64,000 nucleotides of DNA from contig CM077016.1 of the NCBI GenBank assembly GCA_039090855.1, forward strand, positions 54,795,936 to 54,859,935, given 5' to 3'. Positions within the stretch are counted from its first letter, which is position 1; each line of letters begins with the position of its first letter. The notes below the pieces were generated by a model, which searched no databases, was not told where the DNA came from, and saw only the letters and a program-made list of their open reading frames with translations. Positions 21,330 to 32,089 of this stretch are shown in pieces. The position numbers were made by a program, and so were the translations under genes. This DNA is from Macrothele yani. Its lineage: Eukaryota; Arthropoda; Arachnida; Araneae; Macrothelidae.

Positions 21330-21516
21330 AGCAATCCTAGGGAGTGGTCCGAGGCGCTGGCTAATGACCATTCCTGAAAGATGGGCCCGGGTTCGAGTAC
21401 CGAATAAACCGTATGTGGTGTGGTTGTCCGACAGCGCTGGCCAGCGATCCCCTTTCTGGAACCGGTGGCCCGCTAAATTGCTGTTTCATGACCCGTCCCC
21501 TCCTAAAAAAAAAACA
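21330..21516 (+). mobile_element. Divergent SINE S1 copy
   Basis: A-box remnant GAGTGGTCCGAGGCG, B box GGGTTCGAGTACCG, family body with many changes, and an A-rich tail. Directly follows the split SINE in the same orientation. Confidence 0.7.
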
Positions 21517-21737
21517 AAAAAAACAACAACAAACAAGCCTTTGATTAAACAATAGTTGGTTTTTGCTTTATCAGAATAACGTTGAGGATGCGAAGATTAC
21601 AAAGAGATTTCGGGCCCATTTATTCTTTCAGCTTCTCCATTGTTTGAAAAGTCCCCTTCTCCTGAGCATCGAAGTCTATGCTCCAAGCCATCCTAAGGAT
21701 GTACTGTTGTAAAAGGCAGGAAAGCCTGGTCACTGCT

Positions 21738-21948
21738 TCTCGGTGGAATGCAAGAATGGTATTAATATCATTCGTCCGAGATGGGTCTTGGTTCGAATCG
21801 CAGTGGGGCATGGATGCTGTGTTTATCTTACGGCACTAGCTGTCTGCCTTCCCTGGAACCAGTGGCCCTAAATTAGGGATGGACCCATTATAGCTCACTG
21901 AGTTGCTCACGGTGGTTGTTAAACCCCCAATCAAAAAAAAAAAAAAAT
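21738..21948 (+). mobile_element. SINE S1 copy with decayed A box
   Basis: Recognisable from atcattcgtccgagatgg through B box GGTTCGAATCGC, cagtggccctaaattaggg and gttaaacccccaatc plus A-tail. It is followed at 21949-21972 by a short opposite-strand piece (ttagggccactggttacaggg). Confidence 0.8.
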
Positions 21949-21973
21949 TAGGGCCACTGGTTACAGGGAAATA

Positions 21974-22214
21974 GTAGCACATCGTCTAATTAGACGATGC
22001 GCTACAACTGTGTCATTGGAATTTTGTTTCTATCTCGCGTTGTTCGCGAGTTAGGTTTCCTAACTTCTTACCTTTGCCGCTAGGGGCGCTCCAATCGCTT
22101 TCATTCGATCGGCCATCGTTCCTTTCCTATACATAGACTTAAGTTGTGTACTACTCGGACCCTTTCTTTCGCACTATTGCCCAGAATAAAGACTTTTCTT
22201 TGAACCCTGTATAA
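21974..22214. repeat. Possible LTR-like piece starting at a 32 bp palindrome
   Basis: gtagcacatcgtctaat and attagacgatgcgctac form a near-perfect 32 bp palindrome at 21974-22005. Downstream are a GC-rich block (gccgctaggggcgctcc) and a polyadenylation-type signal in cagaataaagac near 22180. This could be part of an LTR or another retroelement end, but no second copy or TG...CA borders are clear. Confidence 0.3.
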
Positions 22215-22220
22215 TCTCTT

Positions 22221-22426
22221 TATGGCGCAGTGGTCTAAGCGATGGCCTCTGATCATTCGTCCGAAAGGTGCCCTGGTTCGAATCCCGGTGAGGCATGGAT
22301 GTTGTGTTTGTCTTACGGCACTGGCTCTCTCCCTTCCCTGGAACCAGTGACCCTAAATTAGGGACGGGCGACTGCCTGTAGCCCATTGAGTTGCTCACGG
22401 TAGTCGTTAAACCTCCAATAAAAAAA
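22221..22426 (+). mobile_element. SINE S1 copy (lacks first ~10 bp)
   Basis: Starts at ggcgcagtggtctaagcg, with B box GGTTCGAATCCCGG, a well-preserved body and A-tail. Flanks aatctctttat and aatatctttat look like a diverged target duplication. Confidence 0.85.
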
Positions 22427-23256
22427 TATCTTTATCTATAGTATATTCAAATGATGTCCTCACGTCCTGCAGTACAACAGCACACTACGTTTTATGATCT
22501 ATCAATATATACATACCGGATATCTTGCTCCCGTTGCCAAAGAATTGTTCCAACGCCCTTGTGCGTAGGGTAAAAACGCAATGTAGCAGGGACAGCAGAT
22601 GAGAAGCTGATCTTGCTTAAAATTTAAGAACTTTTTCTGGGCGTCTGCACACATACCTGTACAGCCTTTGAGATAGAGGGCTTAGAGGCCCCATGAACAG
22701 ATCAAACTTTGTAACAGAATAAATGTTGCATGAAATGTAAACCAGAAAAACATTCAACTCGTTTTTTAATATCATGTTGGGGGTGACATATTTTTTTGCT
22801 TAGAACAGTTGTTTTGGCACAAAATAAAAACGCATAAAAATGACAGCTGGGGCAGACCCTTAGCTCTTCTCACATACCCTTCCCCTGCATCGGCGCCTGT
22901 TATCATCCCTAGTCTTGTTCCACTGAATTCGGGAAAGGTTTAATGACCCCTGAGAGCATCTAAAGTTAGTTTGGGTTATAAAGTTATATCCCGTCCCTAA
23001 TTTGGGACCGCTGGTTTCTAGATTGTCATGCTTAGTCAGAGGATATATCGCAACCCCCGTACTGACGCTTTATCAGAAACAGATGCCTCCGACCATTAAG
23101 TCACCGTGGTAGGCGTTTTATGGAGGCGGGAGTCCAGGGCTTTGTAACATTAAAACTAGAATCCTCGAGGAAACAGGAGCGCAATCCCACAGATTCAGCT
23201 TCTCGAAGTCATGAATGGAAAGACAGACATGGAAAAACTTATGTTACAAAGGAAAC
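22427..23256. other. No recognised gene; short reverse SINE fragment
   Basis: No gene seen. At about 22990-23020, cccgtccctaatttgggacc matches the S1 body on the reverse strand. Confidence 0.5.
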
Positions 23257-23478
23257 GGCCGTACTGATGGCGCAGTGGTCTAAGTTCTGGCTGATGACTG
23301 TTCAGCCGAAAAGGGTCCGGGTTCAAATCACGGTGAGGTATGGGTGTTGTGTTTGTCTTACAGCACTGGCTCTCTCCCTTCCCTAGAACCAGTAGCCCTA
23401 AATTAAGGACTGATAGCCATTGAGTTATGGCCCACTGAGTTGCTCACGGTAGTCATTAAACCTCCAAAGAAGAAAAAA
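23257..23478 (+). mobile_element. SINE S1 copy
   Basis: Start gatggcgcagtggtctaag, B box GGGTTCAAATCACGG, body with actggctctctcccttccc, end cattaaacctccaaag then an A-rich tail. A short internal duplication of the cccattgagt region (agccattgagttatggccc) lengthens it. Confidence 0.85.
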
Positions 23479-23573
23479 GGTTTAGAAGCAGAGAACCTTT
23501 TGATTTGCAAGAACATCTAGAAGAAAATTTAGAAGATATTCCAAAAATAACAATAGATGAGCTAGAAAAGGCT

Positions 23574-23755
23574 ACAAATTTTGAAGATGGGCGTTTTCTG
23601 CGAGACGCAGGTTCGAGTCCCGCTCCAGGACGATGAAAATTTTCAAGTTTTCGGATATTATCTGACTTACCATCCTTGTCACATTTACGCCAAAAATCGG
23701 ATTGTCATCTTCAAAATTTGTATTTATATGGCGTAATCCCGTATTTCTTTTTTGA
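23574..23755. mobile_element. 182 bp insert with 11 bp target duplication and inverted ends
   Basis: The LINE sequence tagaaaaggct is duplicated at 23563-23573 and 23756-23766. The insert begins acaaattttgaagatg, and its complement catcttcaaaatttgt lies near the other end (about 23704-23719). Inside is a B-box-like GGTTCGAGTCCCG with no clear A box. A retroposed tRNA-related fragment is possible, but the inverted ends are unusual for a SINE. Confidence 0.6.
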
Positions 23756-23943
23756 TAGAAAAGGCTATTTCAGAACTAAAGAAAAGTAAAAGTCCAGGAT
23801 AAGATGGAATAACAGCATAAAACTTAAAAGGAGGGGGAGAAATTTTATGGAAATCACTGACACCTTAATTTAACGAAGTGATAAAAAAGGAAGAAATTCC
23901 TGAACAATGGAATAATGCAGTTATAACTCTTATTTATAAAGAA

Positions 23944-24396
23944 GTTAGTAAAATCATGCAATGCATTGATTATGCTTTCCAACATACCAGAAATCATTAC
24001 TCAAGTTATGAGGATAAAGGCTGTGGAATAAATCTCGCTCCTGACCTTTGACCCCATTTCGATGAAATTCAACAGAATCTGTTCAGTATGCAACATGATA
24101 AAGTTTTGTCCCAATCGAACAACATGATAAAGTTTTGTCCCAATCGAAGTATTTTTACGTAAGTTCGGACGCATAAGAGCGATGGAATGGACCCCGCTTC
24201 TATGTCCTGACCTTTGACCCCATTTTGTCCATTTTCAACAGTGTTCGTCCCCAGGTTGTCCCCTACCACATACTAAAATTTCATCAAAATCGAACCATTT
24301 TTACGCGCGTTATCGTACGGACAGACATACACAGACGGAGAAAGCTGGAGCATATATGCTTCTTCAACCTACGGTTGGAAAGCGTAAAAAAGGAAA
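23944..24396 (-). repeat. Dispersed repeat RepA, copy 2 (inside the LINE relic)
   Basis: Reverse complement of RepA, interrupting the LINE between its ITLIYK block and the following KGNT block. A 36 bp internal tandem duplication (aacatgataaagttttgtcc twice, about 24088-24145) is private to this copy. It contains two exact tgacctttgacccc blocks (24042-24055 and 24208-24221). Confidence 0.8.
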
Positions 24397-25689
24397 CACG
24401 TGTTAACAACTGTAGACCCTACAAGCATTTTGTCACAAGTGTATAAACTTTTCATAAAATATTAAAAAGATTAACTTTAAAATTAGAAGATGCACAATCA
24501 GTAGAACAAGCGGGTTTTTAGATCTGATTACTTTACAATACACCATCTACATACAATTAAAAAATTAGTAGAAAAACAAATGAATATCAGAAGTTCACTT
24601 AGTTTTTTTAAACTATACCAAAGCTTTTGATTCTATATATCAAAAGGAAATGAGTTCAATAAAAAGACAAACATTTGAAGGAAAATATGGCAGTTTAATA
24701 AATAAAATATATAGCAAGGCTACAGCAACAATAAAGTTGGAGAGCATGGCTCGGTTTTCGGGGTGGGTCTCCTTGTCTAACCGCTCTCCATTATCTCCAA
24801 AATTATTTAACTCTGCATTGGAAGATATTTTTAGAAATTTAAACTGGGATGAAAAAGGATTAAACATGAATGGAAGGTACCTAAATCACTTAAGATTTGC
24901 TGGTGACGTAGTTATCATTACAACTAGCAATAGTAAAAAGCAAAATATGATAGAGCATTTATGGATGGAAACTCTTTAAAAAGGTCTGACAAACACAGCA
25001 AAAACTAAATATGTGAGCAGTACAGAAAAGGACACGGAAAAGATTTTGATTGAAGGAAAAGAAATCGAAAAAGTAGATGAATATATTTATTTAGGTCAAG
25101 TAATCAGTTTTAAAGAAAGACAAGAAAGAGAAATCAATAGACGAATTATCCAAGGTAATAAAGCCTTTTGAAGACAGACTATTTAACCGGCGATCTTCCA
25201 TTCTGTTTAAAAAGAAATATCTTCAAGACATGTATTAACCCCGTATTTACTTTGGACGTGAAACTTGGAGTATTACAGAGCGACAATGTGAAAAAATAAG
25301 AGTATTGGTAAGAAAGAGACAAGAATGTTGGGAATAACAAGAAGAAACAGAGTTAGAAATTACCTTACAAGATAAAGAACAGGAATAATAGATACTATAA
25401 AAATAATAGAAGAATCAAACTGGAGATGGGCTGGACATGGTGGAAGACTGATAGATGGACACGATTAATAACAGAATGGCAACCGAGAGATGAAAAGAGA
25501 CGAAGGGTGCGCCAGAGAACAAGATGGAGAGATGACCTTCAGAAATTTAGAGGTGCTAAATGGTGGACTGAGGCTAAGGATCGAGGAAGTTGGGGAAGGC
25601 CTATACCCTGCAGTCGGTGCTAACACGCTAAGAAGCAGCAGAGATATTAAAATCGGACTCTTAGAAGCAGAGATATGGACGAAAATAAG

Positions 25690-27800
25690 ATATACATCTG
25701 CGCCCCCTGGCGGAGAAACCATGCATTATTTTAAGAAACTATTCCGAAAAGGTTTATCGACGCGAGTGGTATCGGTACATGATTTTTTTTTCAATCCAGA
25801 TTTTCGAAGCTGATTTTGCTGCAAATACATCAGAAGCAGAAAGTAACACTTACGCCCCCTGGTGGCCAAACTATATACCAGAAAACAGAAATAACAAGGA
25901 AAACGTTTCCTATCAGGACTTATATCCGGTGCAGGAAGAATATTTCAAATCTGAGTTTTAAAAGGAGAGACCTCAGGGGAAACGAAATTGACTTTTACGC
26001 CACCTAGCGGAAAACCTATGCGTTAATAACTTTACAAAGTTACTAAACCTAAAATAGTCTTCGAAATAAATGGAATCGAAAGATAAAATAACTTTTTAGA
26101 TCGGATATTCGGAAACAAATATATGGATTAAAATATATTTTGAATTCGGTATCATTTGCATTTACGCCATCTAGCGGCAAAATTGTGCATCGTAAAAAAA
26201 AAAAAAAAAAAACGGAATGCAAGGAGTGTCATTCTCACATTTCAGGCTTCCCAACGCAAAAATAATTTTTCAAATCGGACTAATAGTTGCAGAAATATAG
26301 TGTCCACAGACGGATGGACATACCGGTAACATAAGCACGATCTTTTTTACAAAAGACGTGCTAAAAAACTGCTGTGCGATATTACTACTGGAGAAAATAT
26401 GCTTTGTAAAACATTTTGTACAACATTAATACATTTTAATGTTTTACAAAGCATTTTAAAACATTAAAATGTATTAATGTTTTATAACCCCGCAGGTATT
26501 GATGTAAACGGAATCGTGAGCTTACGCCCTCTTATTGCATATTTCTGCGTTAAGAAAATTTTTAACTTAAATGAGAAACATTTCGCAGCGAAAACGCTCT
26601 CGACAAAGAAAGATTTCTTCAAATCCGACTCTTAGAAGCAGAGATATCGGCAAATATATGATATGCATCTACGCCCCCTGGCGGAAAAATAATGCATTTG
26701 TTAAGAAGAAAGTATTCTCAAAGGGTTTTTCGATGTGAGCGGTAAGAATTTAAGTGAGCGGAAGAATTTTTAAGCACTCAAGAATTTTTTCAGTCGAGTT
26801 TCCAGGAGCTCAGATTTTGTTGCAAATACATCAAAAGCAGAAATTAACGCTTATGCCCCTGGGGGCCAAACCGTTTTTTTTAATCGAAAAATAGAAATTG
26901 TATGCAAAAGATTTCCCATCAGGAGCTCTATCCGGTGCAGAAATAATTTTTCAAATCGGAGTTTTAGAAGCAGAGAGATCGGGGGAAACGCAATTTACCT
27001 TTACCCCCCCCCTAGCGAAAAATTTATGGATTACTTGACATTTTTAAATCGTATGAAAAACATGTCGCACCGGGAAACTCAATCCAATAAACAAGGATTT
27101 TTTCAAATCGGGTCATTAGAAGCAGAGATATTGAAAAATGAGATAATTAATACAAAATGAGATATACATCTACGCCCCCAGGCGGAGAAACCATGCACTA
27201 TTTTGAGAAGGAAATATTTCGAAAATGTTTATTGACGTGAGTGGCATCGGTCGATGAACGAATTTTTCTAATTGAGAATTTAGAAGCTAAGATTTTGTGG
27301 CGACTACATCAGATGCAGAGATTAACACTTACGCCTCCTGGTAGATAAACCATTCTTTTCGAAAAATTAGAAATTATATGCAAAAGATTTCTCATCAGGA
27401 TATGTATCCGCTGAAGAAAAAAAAAATCCGATCGAAGTTTTAGAAGCAAAGATATCTGGGAAAACTGAACTTACTTTTACGCTCCCTAGCGGAAAATCTG
27501 CGCGTAATAAAGTGACTATACCTAAAATACTCATCGACATAAATGGAATTTAAGGTAAAAGAATTTTTTCAATCGGATGTTTAGAAGCAAATATATGGAA
27601 AGAAATGTATTTTGATTTCGATATCATCTGCATTTACGCATTTACGCCCTCTAGCGGCGAAATTGTACCTCGTACAAAAAAAGCGATATGAAGGATCATT
27701 CGCATATTTCAAGCTTACCAATCAATGTAAAAAAGAATTTTTCAACTCGGAGTAATAGTTGCAGAGATATGGTTCGAACTGACGGACAAACCCATAACAT
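25690..27800 (+). repeat. Tandem array of ~155 bp units with a CTCF-core-like motif
   Basis: A conserved block (tacgccccctggcgg-like) recurs at about 25700, 25851, 25996, 26163, 26523, 26671, 26851, 27001, 27171, 27331, 27478 and 27641, always in the same direction. Most units also have ttttcaaatcgga and ttagaagcagagatat about 30-60 bp upstream. Units differ in type: A (ggcggagaaaccatgca), B (tggtggccaaac), C (ctagcggaaaa) and D (ctagcggcgaaattgt). They recur in A-B-C-D order (25700-26163; 26671-27001 without D; 27171-27641), so there is higher-order structure. Not coding. Confidence 0.85.
26422..26481. repeat. AT-rich hairpin inside the array
   Basis: aacattaatacattttaatg and its complement cattaaaatgtattaatgtt are separated by about 12 bp, giving a stem of about 24 bp. 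It sits where the regular unit spacing is broken (360 bp between motifs at 26163 and 26523), so it probably marks an insertion. Confidence 0.8.
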
Positions 27801-27833
27801 AAGCACTATCTTTTATTACAAAATACGTGCGGT

Positions 27834-27930
27834 GTTTGTTTTGCATTATTTAAAGACAAAAAAACATTCAGAAAAAAACATCTGTTTGCGTTATTTAAGG
27901 ACGAAAAACATTCAGAAAAAACAAACGAAA
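27834..27930 (+). repeat. Short tandem duplication (~49 bp, two copies)
   Basis: gcattatttaaagac...aaaacattcagaaaaaa is followed by gcgttatttaaggac...aaaacattcagaaaaaa. It sits just after the array. Confidence 0.75.
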
Positions 27931-28390
27931 CATAGTCAATTTATCGCAGTTTGCACAAATTGTGTACATTGCATCGCACTGGAGAAAATATTTCCCCACC
28001 GGAACAACGCATTACTCTATCGTCATTCAAGAACAGCTCTGCCGTCTAGCTATGACGTCATGGAGCAGTTCTGAGGCTTTCCGTTAAAAACTGTTTTGGT
28101 TCGGTGCATTTAGACTTAAAGTGAGAAGAGAAGTTTCTTCAGGGACTGAAAACGTCAAAATCGAAGATTTTAGAAATTCGAAACATTTCTGTGTTAAAAA
28201 ATTTACATTTCTTGTAAAAACTGAATTAGTGACAACGGAAAATTCGTTAACATGGTGAAGTTTCCGCGGAACTTTTCAAAACGAAAGTCTCACATTATTT
28301 TCAGGAATTTTCCGTGAATTCGCGACACATACGTCTTACAGCGCATGCTCATATAGGGGGTACCGTGCAACGAAAATGTCTGAATGATTT
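27931..28390. other. No recognised gene
   Basis: AT-rich; contains an ctgaaaacgtcaaaatcg/ttttcaggaattttccgtg region resembling parts of 38.7-40.1 kb. No coding content recognised. Confidence 0.4.
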
Positions 28391-28832
28391 AAGGTGGTTC
28401 CGCCAAAAATTTCTGCCTTATGTTCACTTCAAATATAAAAATATGTAAAGCTTCTTTACATATTTTCTTCGCAATTAATGTATTCTCAAGGATGAAAATA
28501 TGCACATCGATAAAACTAACTAAGTTATAGCATGGGATACTTAATACCTGCTAAAACATAACCCTAATTATAATAAAAATCAATCATTTTTTATGTTCAG
28601 ACTTGTTAATAGATAGCACGACCTGTACATTGATGACGTCAGTAGACAAATGTTGGATTGCTTAATTATGGTTATGTTTTCGCAAGTATTAAGTATCATA
28701 TGCTATAACTTAAAGTTAGTTTTTATCGATGTGCAAATTTTCATCTTTGGGAATACATTAATTGTCAAGAAAATATGTAAAGAAATTTTACCTTCGGAAA
28801 CATAAGGCAGAGATTTTAGGTGTAACCACCTT
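28391..28832. mobile_element. Foldback MITE, copy 1 (family M1)
   Basis: Long inverted arms of about 180-200 bp run from aaggtggttccgcc at the left to ggtgtaaccaccttt at the right. Shared internal landmarks include aaaacataaccctaattat and its inverted counterpart. The centre holds gatgacgtcagtagacaaa. The homologous copy at 58318-58760 has the same architecture. Ends read TTAAGGTGG/CCACCTT(T)A, so a TTAA or TA-type target is possible. Confidence 0.85.
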
Positions 28833-29032
28833 TAGCTCTTTTTCTTTACGTCTGCAAATGTGCTACTTGCTGGTCACCAGAATTCCATATGTACAAAACT
28901 TACTCAAAAAACCACATACGTGTAAACGTATATCAAGTTAAACTCCGTCTATGTACGTTAAATTAAACCAGTACGTTCCAATTGCAGAATTAAAATACGA
29001 GATTTATTTACAATTAAAACACAGTGATTAAA

Positions 29033-29095
29033 AAACTGCTTGCAAGATCTTTCGGAACTAACTGTAGTCCCATCATCAGGAAGACTGTCACAGAA
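29033..29095 (-). ncRNA. Hammerhead-like ribozyme core, PLE1 3' end
   Basis: Reverse strand: CTGATGA, a GGGAC/GTTCC stem II with an 8-nt loop, then GAAA, followed by the self-complementary AGATCT as a candidate stem III and T at the cleavage position. One extra nucleotide follows CTGATGA. Stem I pairing is weak. Hammerheads with tiny stem III that act as dimers are known from Penelope-like elements; activity here is inferred. Confidence 0.5.
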
Positions 29096-29312
29096 AAACA
29101 GTGGGGCTGGTATTAAATATACAGAGGCATCCCCGGATATTAGGCTCCATGTTGCTACAACATGGTAATCGATAAGGAAAAAAGAGAATAGCTGATCACG
29201 TGCTTGTTCGTCATAGGCTATATCAACATTCGGGGACAAAGTTCCAATCATTAACCTCCACGGTTGTGGAATAAAAGCTGGCAGGTCCTCATTGCAACAG
29301 TGTTGAGCATAT

Positions 29313-30539
29313 CCAAAGGTGACTTTAGATCTTTTGGGCCCCTAAGCGCTAAATGGTTCAGGGGCCCCTCCCCCTTCTTATCCCTTCAGAAAAAGAAACA
29401 GTGCTAGTGTAATAATGTTGTCTGTCCGTGCACATCGAACTTTGTGATTTCAGAGATATTTCAAAAATTATTTTTGCGGCTAATAGGAAATCAATGGATA
29501 TTAAGTTTGGCACTTTTAATATCCCTTATACTTCATGCACTGCAGTTATCGTAAACATAATTTTAAGGCTAATAGAGAATCAATGGATGTTAGGTTTGGC
29601 ACTTTAAATACCCGTATCCCATTTATACCTGCACTGCAGTTATCAGAAGCATACAAATTAAATGCAAAAGATCCGGTTTGAAAATGGAAAAGCAGGAACT
29701 GCAGGTTTTTGAGTAAGAGTATTATTGAAACTTTTTATTGCTTTTTCAAAAGCTAGTTTAAGTCGATTTAAGGAATAGAAATGGTGAGAATACTTGATAA
29801 TTATCAGTATTAAACCAAGGGAGCAGAAAGTAATGAGAAAACGTTGTTGCAATATAATATAAATTACTTTTAACACTATTAAATAAGATTGTGTGATATT
29901 CTCAAATTTCTTTATTTTTTCATCCTAAATATTAATAACTCTTTTGGTTTAAGATGGTTTAGAGGGATTAGGGCCGAGAAAGAACTTGATTGTCCTAAGA
30001 AGAATTATCCTACGAAGAATATTTCTTTCTTCATTGATTATCTTACCACGAAGGAAAAAAACAATTAACAGCGAACACGCCCGATCATCAGGAAAGTTTT
30101 TACAAGTACTCCTCATCGCAACTCGGGAAGAAGGTGGGAAGGTTCCAACACTGATGTGTTCCCTTGGCTGGAAGTGCCACGAAAGCAATTTATAGCACAG
30201 CAGGCCAGTTAAGAATTCGCCTTAAACAATGAAAAGTGTGGGAAGCGTGAATACCTTCTTTACCAACCACTAAAAGGAACTCAAAATTATTTTAACCGTT
30301 CCTTTCAAAATAAGTACATGGATAAAAACTCGAAAATTCGGAATATCAGCAACAGCAAGAAAAAATATGTTATTATTAATATGAGAAAGTAAAATATCAA
30401 TTGACAATACAAAGCAGTCGCTTTAAAGATTGATTTGCTTCGGTCCGCGAAAACCAAAACTGAAAATCCAATTACATGTTTTCGGGGCCCCTGAAAGAGC
30501 GAGGGCCCTAGGCGGGTGCCTAGCCAGAAATCCGCTCCT
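29313..30539. mobile_element. Non-autonomous hAT-like element inside PLE1
   Basis: Exact 8 bp duplication gagcatat (29305-29312, 30540-30547). The right end complements to AGGAGCGGATTTCTGG, the left reads CCAAAGGTGACTTTAG, only loosely inverted. Both ends carry ggggcccc blocks as in the hAT element at 18391-21157. An ~89 bp unit (ggctaatag...) is tandemly duplicated at 29478-29655. No transposase. Confidence 0.75.
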
Positions 30540-30547
30540 GAGCATAT

Positions 30548-30762
30548 CGAACTATACACAAACTTTCTGTAAAGAGAAGAGAATGCCGATTATTTGCTGA
30601 AGCTATAATCGTAGCGTTTTCCCAATCTGGTGTATAATGTCCTAGGTTGACAATTCTGGCAAGAGCGTAGTAGAAGAGCCGGTCCTGATATTATATTTGT
30701 GCTCTTTCATTCTAACAGCTAAAGTCCTAAGTGTAGAACCTATATAGAATTTATTCAGCATA
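30548..30762 (-). pseudogene. PLE1 GIY-YIG endonuclease piece
   Basis: Reverse translation gives KFYIGSTLRTLAVRMKEHKY followed by NIRTGSS, then after a one-base frameshift LARIVNLGHYTPDWENATII. The YIG of the GIY-YIG nuclease and the RMKEH helix with its basic residues are evident. The preceding GVVYRI half of the motif lies beyond the hAT insertion at 33803-33860. Confidence 0.8.
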
Positions 30763-31274
30763 GTAGAAACCAGAGATGGAAACGGGTCAACGGGTCGACA
30801 ATTTCTTGCGGGTCCAACGGGTCAGGTCAAGACGTTCCTGACCCGATTTTATTCCCGTTTTAATTTTGGAAAGAGAAAAATATATTCCAAAGAAAAAAGC
30901 GCGTTGTGGAACTTGATACTTGGTGCCCACGGAGTGAATAATGATTTGCCATGCAAAAGTATTGTCTCTTTCTTAAATCAAAGATGATTTCCACCGAACG
31001 ACGTCAGACAACACACCGACTCCATATCGTAAAAAGATCTTTCCTTTGCGTTTTTTACAGTGAGATTGTCCAAAGCAAGGTACAGGCAAAGCCATTCGCT
31101 TGCTTCTCAGCTGATTCACTCTCTCCGTGCAAAGTTCATTGTATGACTAAGAGTTACTTTTCACATCACATCTTTTACATTGAGCATTCCGAGGTTTCCG
31201 ATTGATGTGCTAACATCGCGTTCCCATGACATGACATGTCGAAATTAACTCCTTTTTTGTGAATATGGATGGAT

Positions 31275-31829
31275 TTAACCCTTTAACCGACTGGAACGAG
31301 TTAACTCGGGGTTAGAAAAATTGGCTGAAATTATCTCGAACAAATATATTCGATGTCTAATAAGTGGGCCGAACGCTGTTGGGAGTAGACCTAGTTAACA
31401 GAAAGCGTTGCTTTCCTCTCAACTTTCTAATTCAAAGTCGTCATTTATGGAGATGATTGACATTAATCCTTTCGGACTGATTACCTGCTGAAAAGGCTGT
31501 AATAACAGTTACGATCCTAAGAAAGGAGATATGATGTTTGAGTCACTTGTTTCGATCCAGTGGCATGGTGTTCATGTCAGAGGTACGTGTTCTTTCCCAT
31601 TATGCCTTGGGTCATGGAGCAGAGAACAAAGGATTATAAGGGAGTTCGTATCATCAGGGTTATTGGAGGGTACTGTTAATGGTCAGTACTGTTCAGATAA
31701 GAGGGCGAAACGAATTGTTTTCCTTTTGCTTTCGTTCAACTTGGCCGCTATGTGAACATTTCTCTTTGGGGAGCGCAAAGACTGTGAGGCATTATTTATT
31801 TCTGGCACATCGGCCGCTTAAGGGGTTAA
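31275..31829. mobile_element. TTAA-ended MITE (piggyBac-type) inside the hAT element
   Basis: TTAACCCTTTAACCGACTGG at the left and CGGCCGCTTAAGGGGTTAA at the right are imperfect inverted repeats ending in TTAA. A related end, inverted, occurs at about 57622-57667 (ccggttaaagggttaa). No transposase. Confidence 0.55.
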
Positions 31830-31879
31830 TATTGAGGAGGTTGAGAAAGGCGTCGAGGCCAACAAATACGTGCTGTGCT

Positions 31880-32089
31880 TGTTGAAAACCACAAGGGGAA
31901 GAGTGAATGCTGGAAATTGTTTCGTCTCATTAAGGAACCGGTGAATAATTCTGTGTTGTTTGGCCTTGCTTGTTCAAAATGTGGATAGTATATAATTACA
32001 AAGAAAGATGTCGAAGGTGTAATAAGAGATAATGGAACCAAAAATTTAACTAACCATATGAAAGTATGCGCACCTTCATCAAAGCGTGG
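31880..32089 (+). pseudogene. hAT transposase N-terminal BED zinc finger remnant
   Basis: Forward frame VENHKGKSECWKLFRLIKEP, then VLFGLACSKCG, an in-frame stop, YIITKKDVEGVIRDNGTKNL and TNHMKVCAPSSKRG. CxxC followed by HMKVC with the NGTKNL spacing fits a BED-type finger, the DNA-binding domain of hAT transposases. The reading continues beyond the SINE at 32090-32320. The catalytic domain is missing. Confidence 0.65.

Larger units (their letters stand above)
23483..25632 (+). pseudogene. Old RTE-type LINE relic, multiply interrupted
   Basis: Forward pieces in shifting frames: DLQEHLEENLEDIPKITIDE at the start, AISELKKSKSPG and EEIPEQWNNAVITLIYK before 23940, LEDAQSVEQAGF after 24480, LRFAGDVVIITTSN near 24890 (the catalytic FADD reads FAGD), KVDEYIYLGQVISFKERQER near 25070, ESNWRWAGHGGR near 25420, and a C-terminal arm ending near EEVGEGLYPAVGA at 25620. 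Many stops. Distinct from, and older than, the copies at 3979 and 14866. A 182 bp insert and RepA copy 2 interrupt it. Confidence 0.8.

Noticed and set aside
25690..27800. CRISPR-like array
   Set aside because: Units are ~155 bp and diverged, without short identical repeats separated by unique spacers, and the DNA is eukaryotic.
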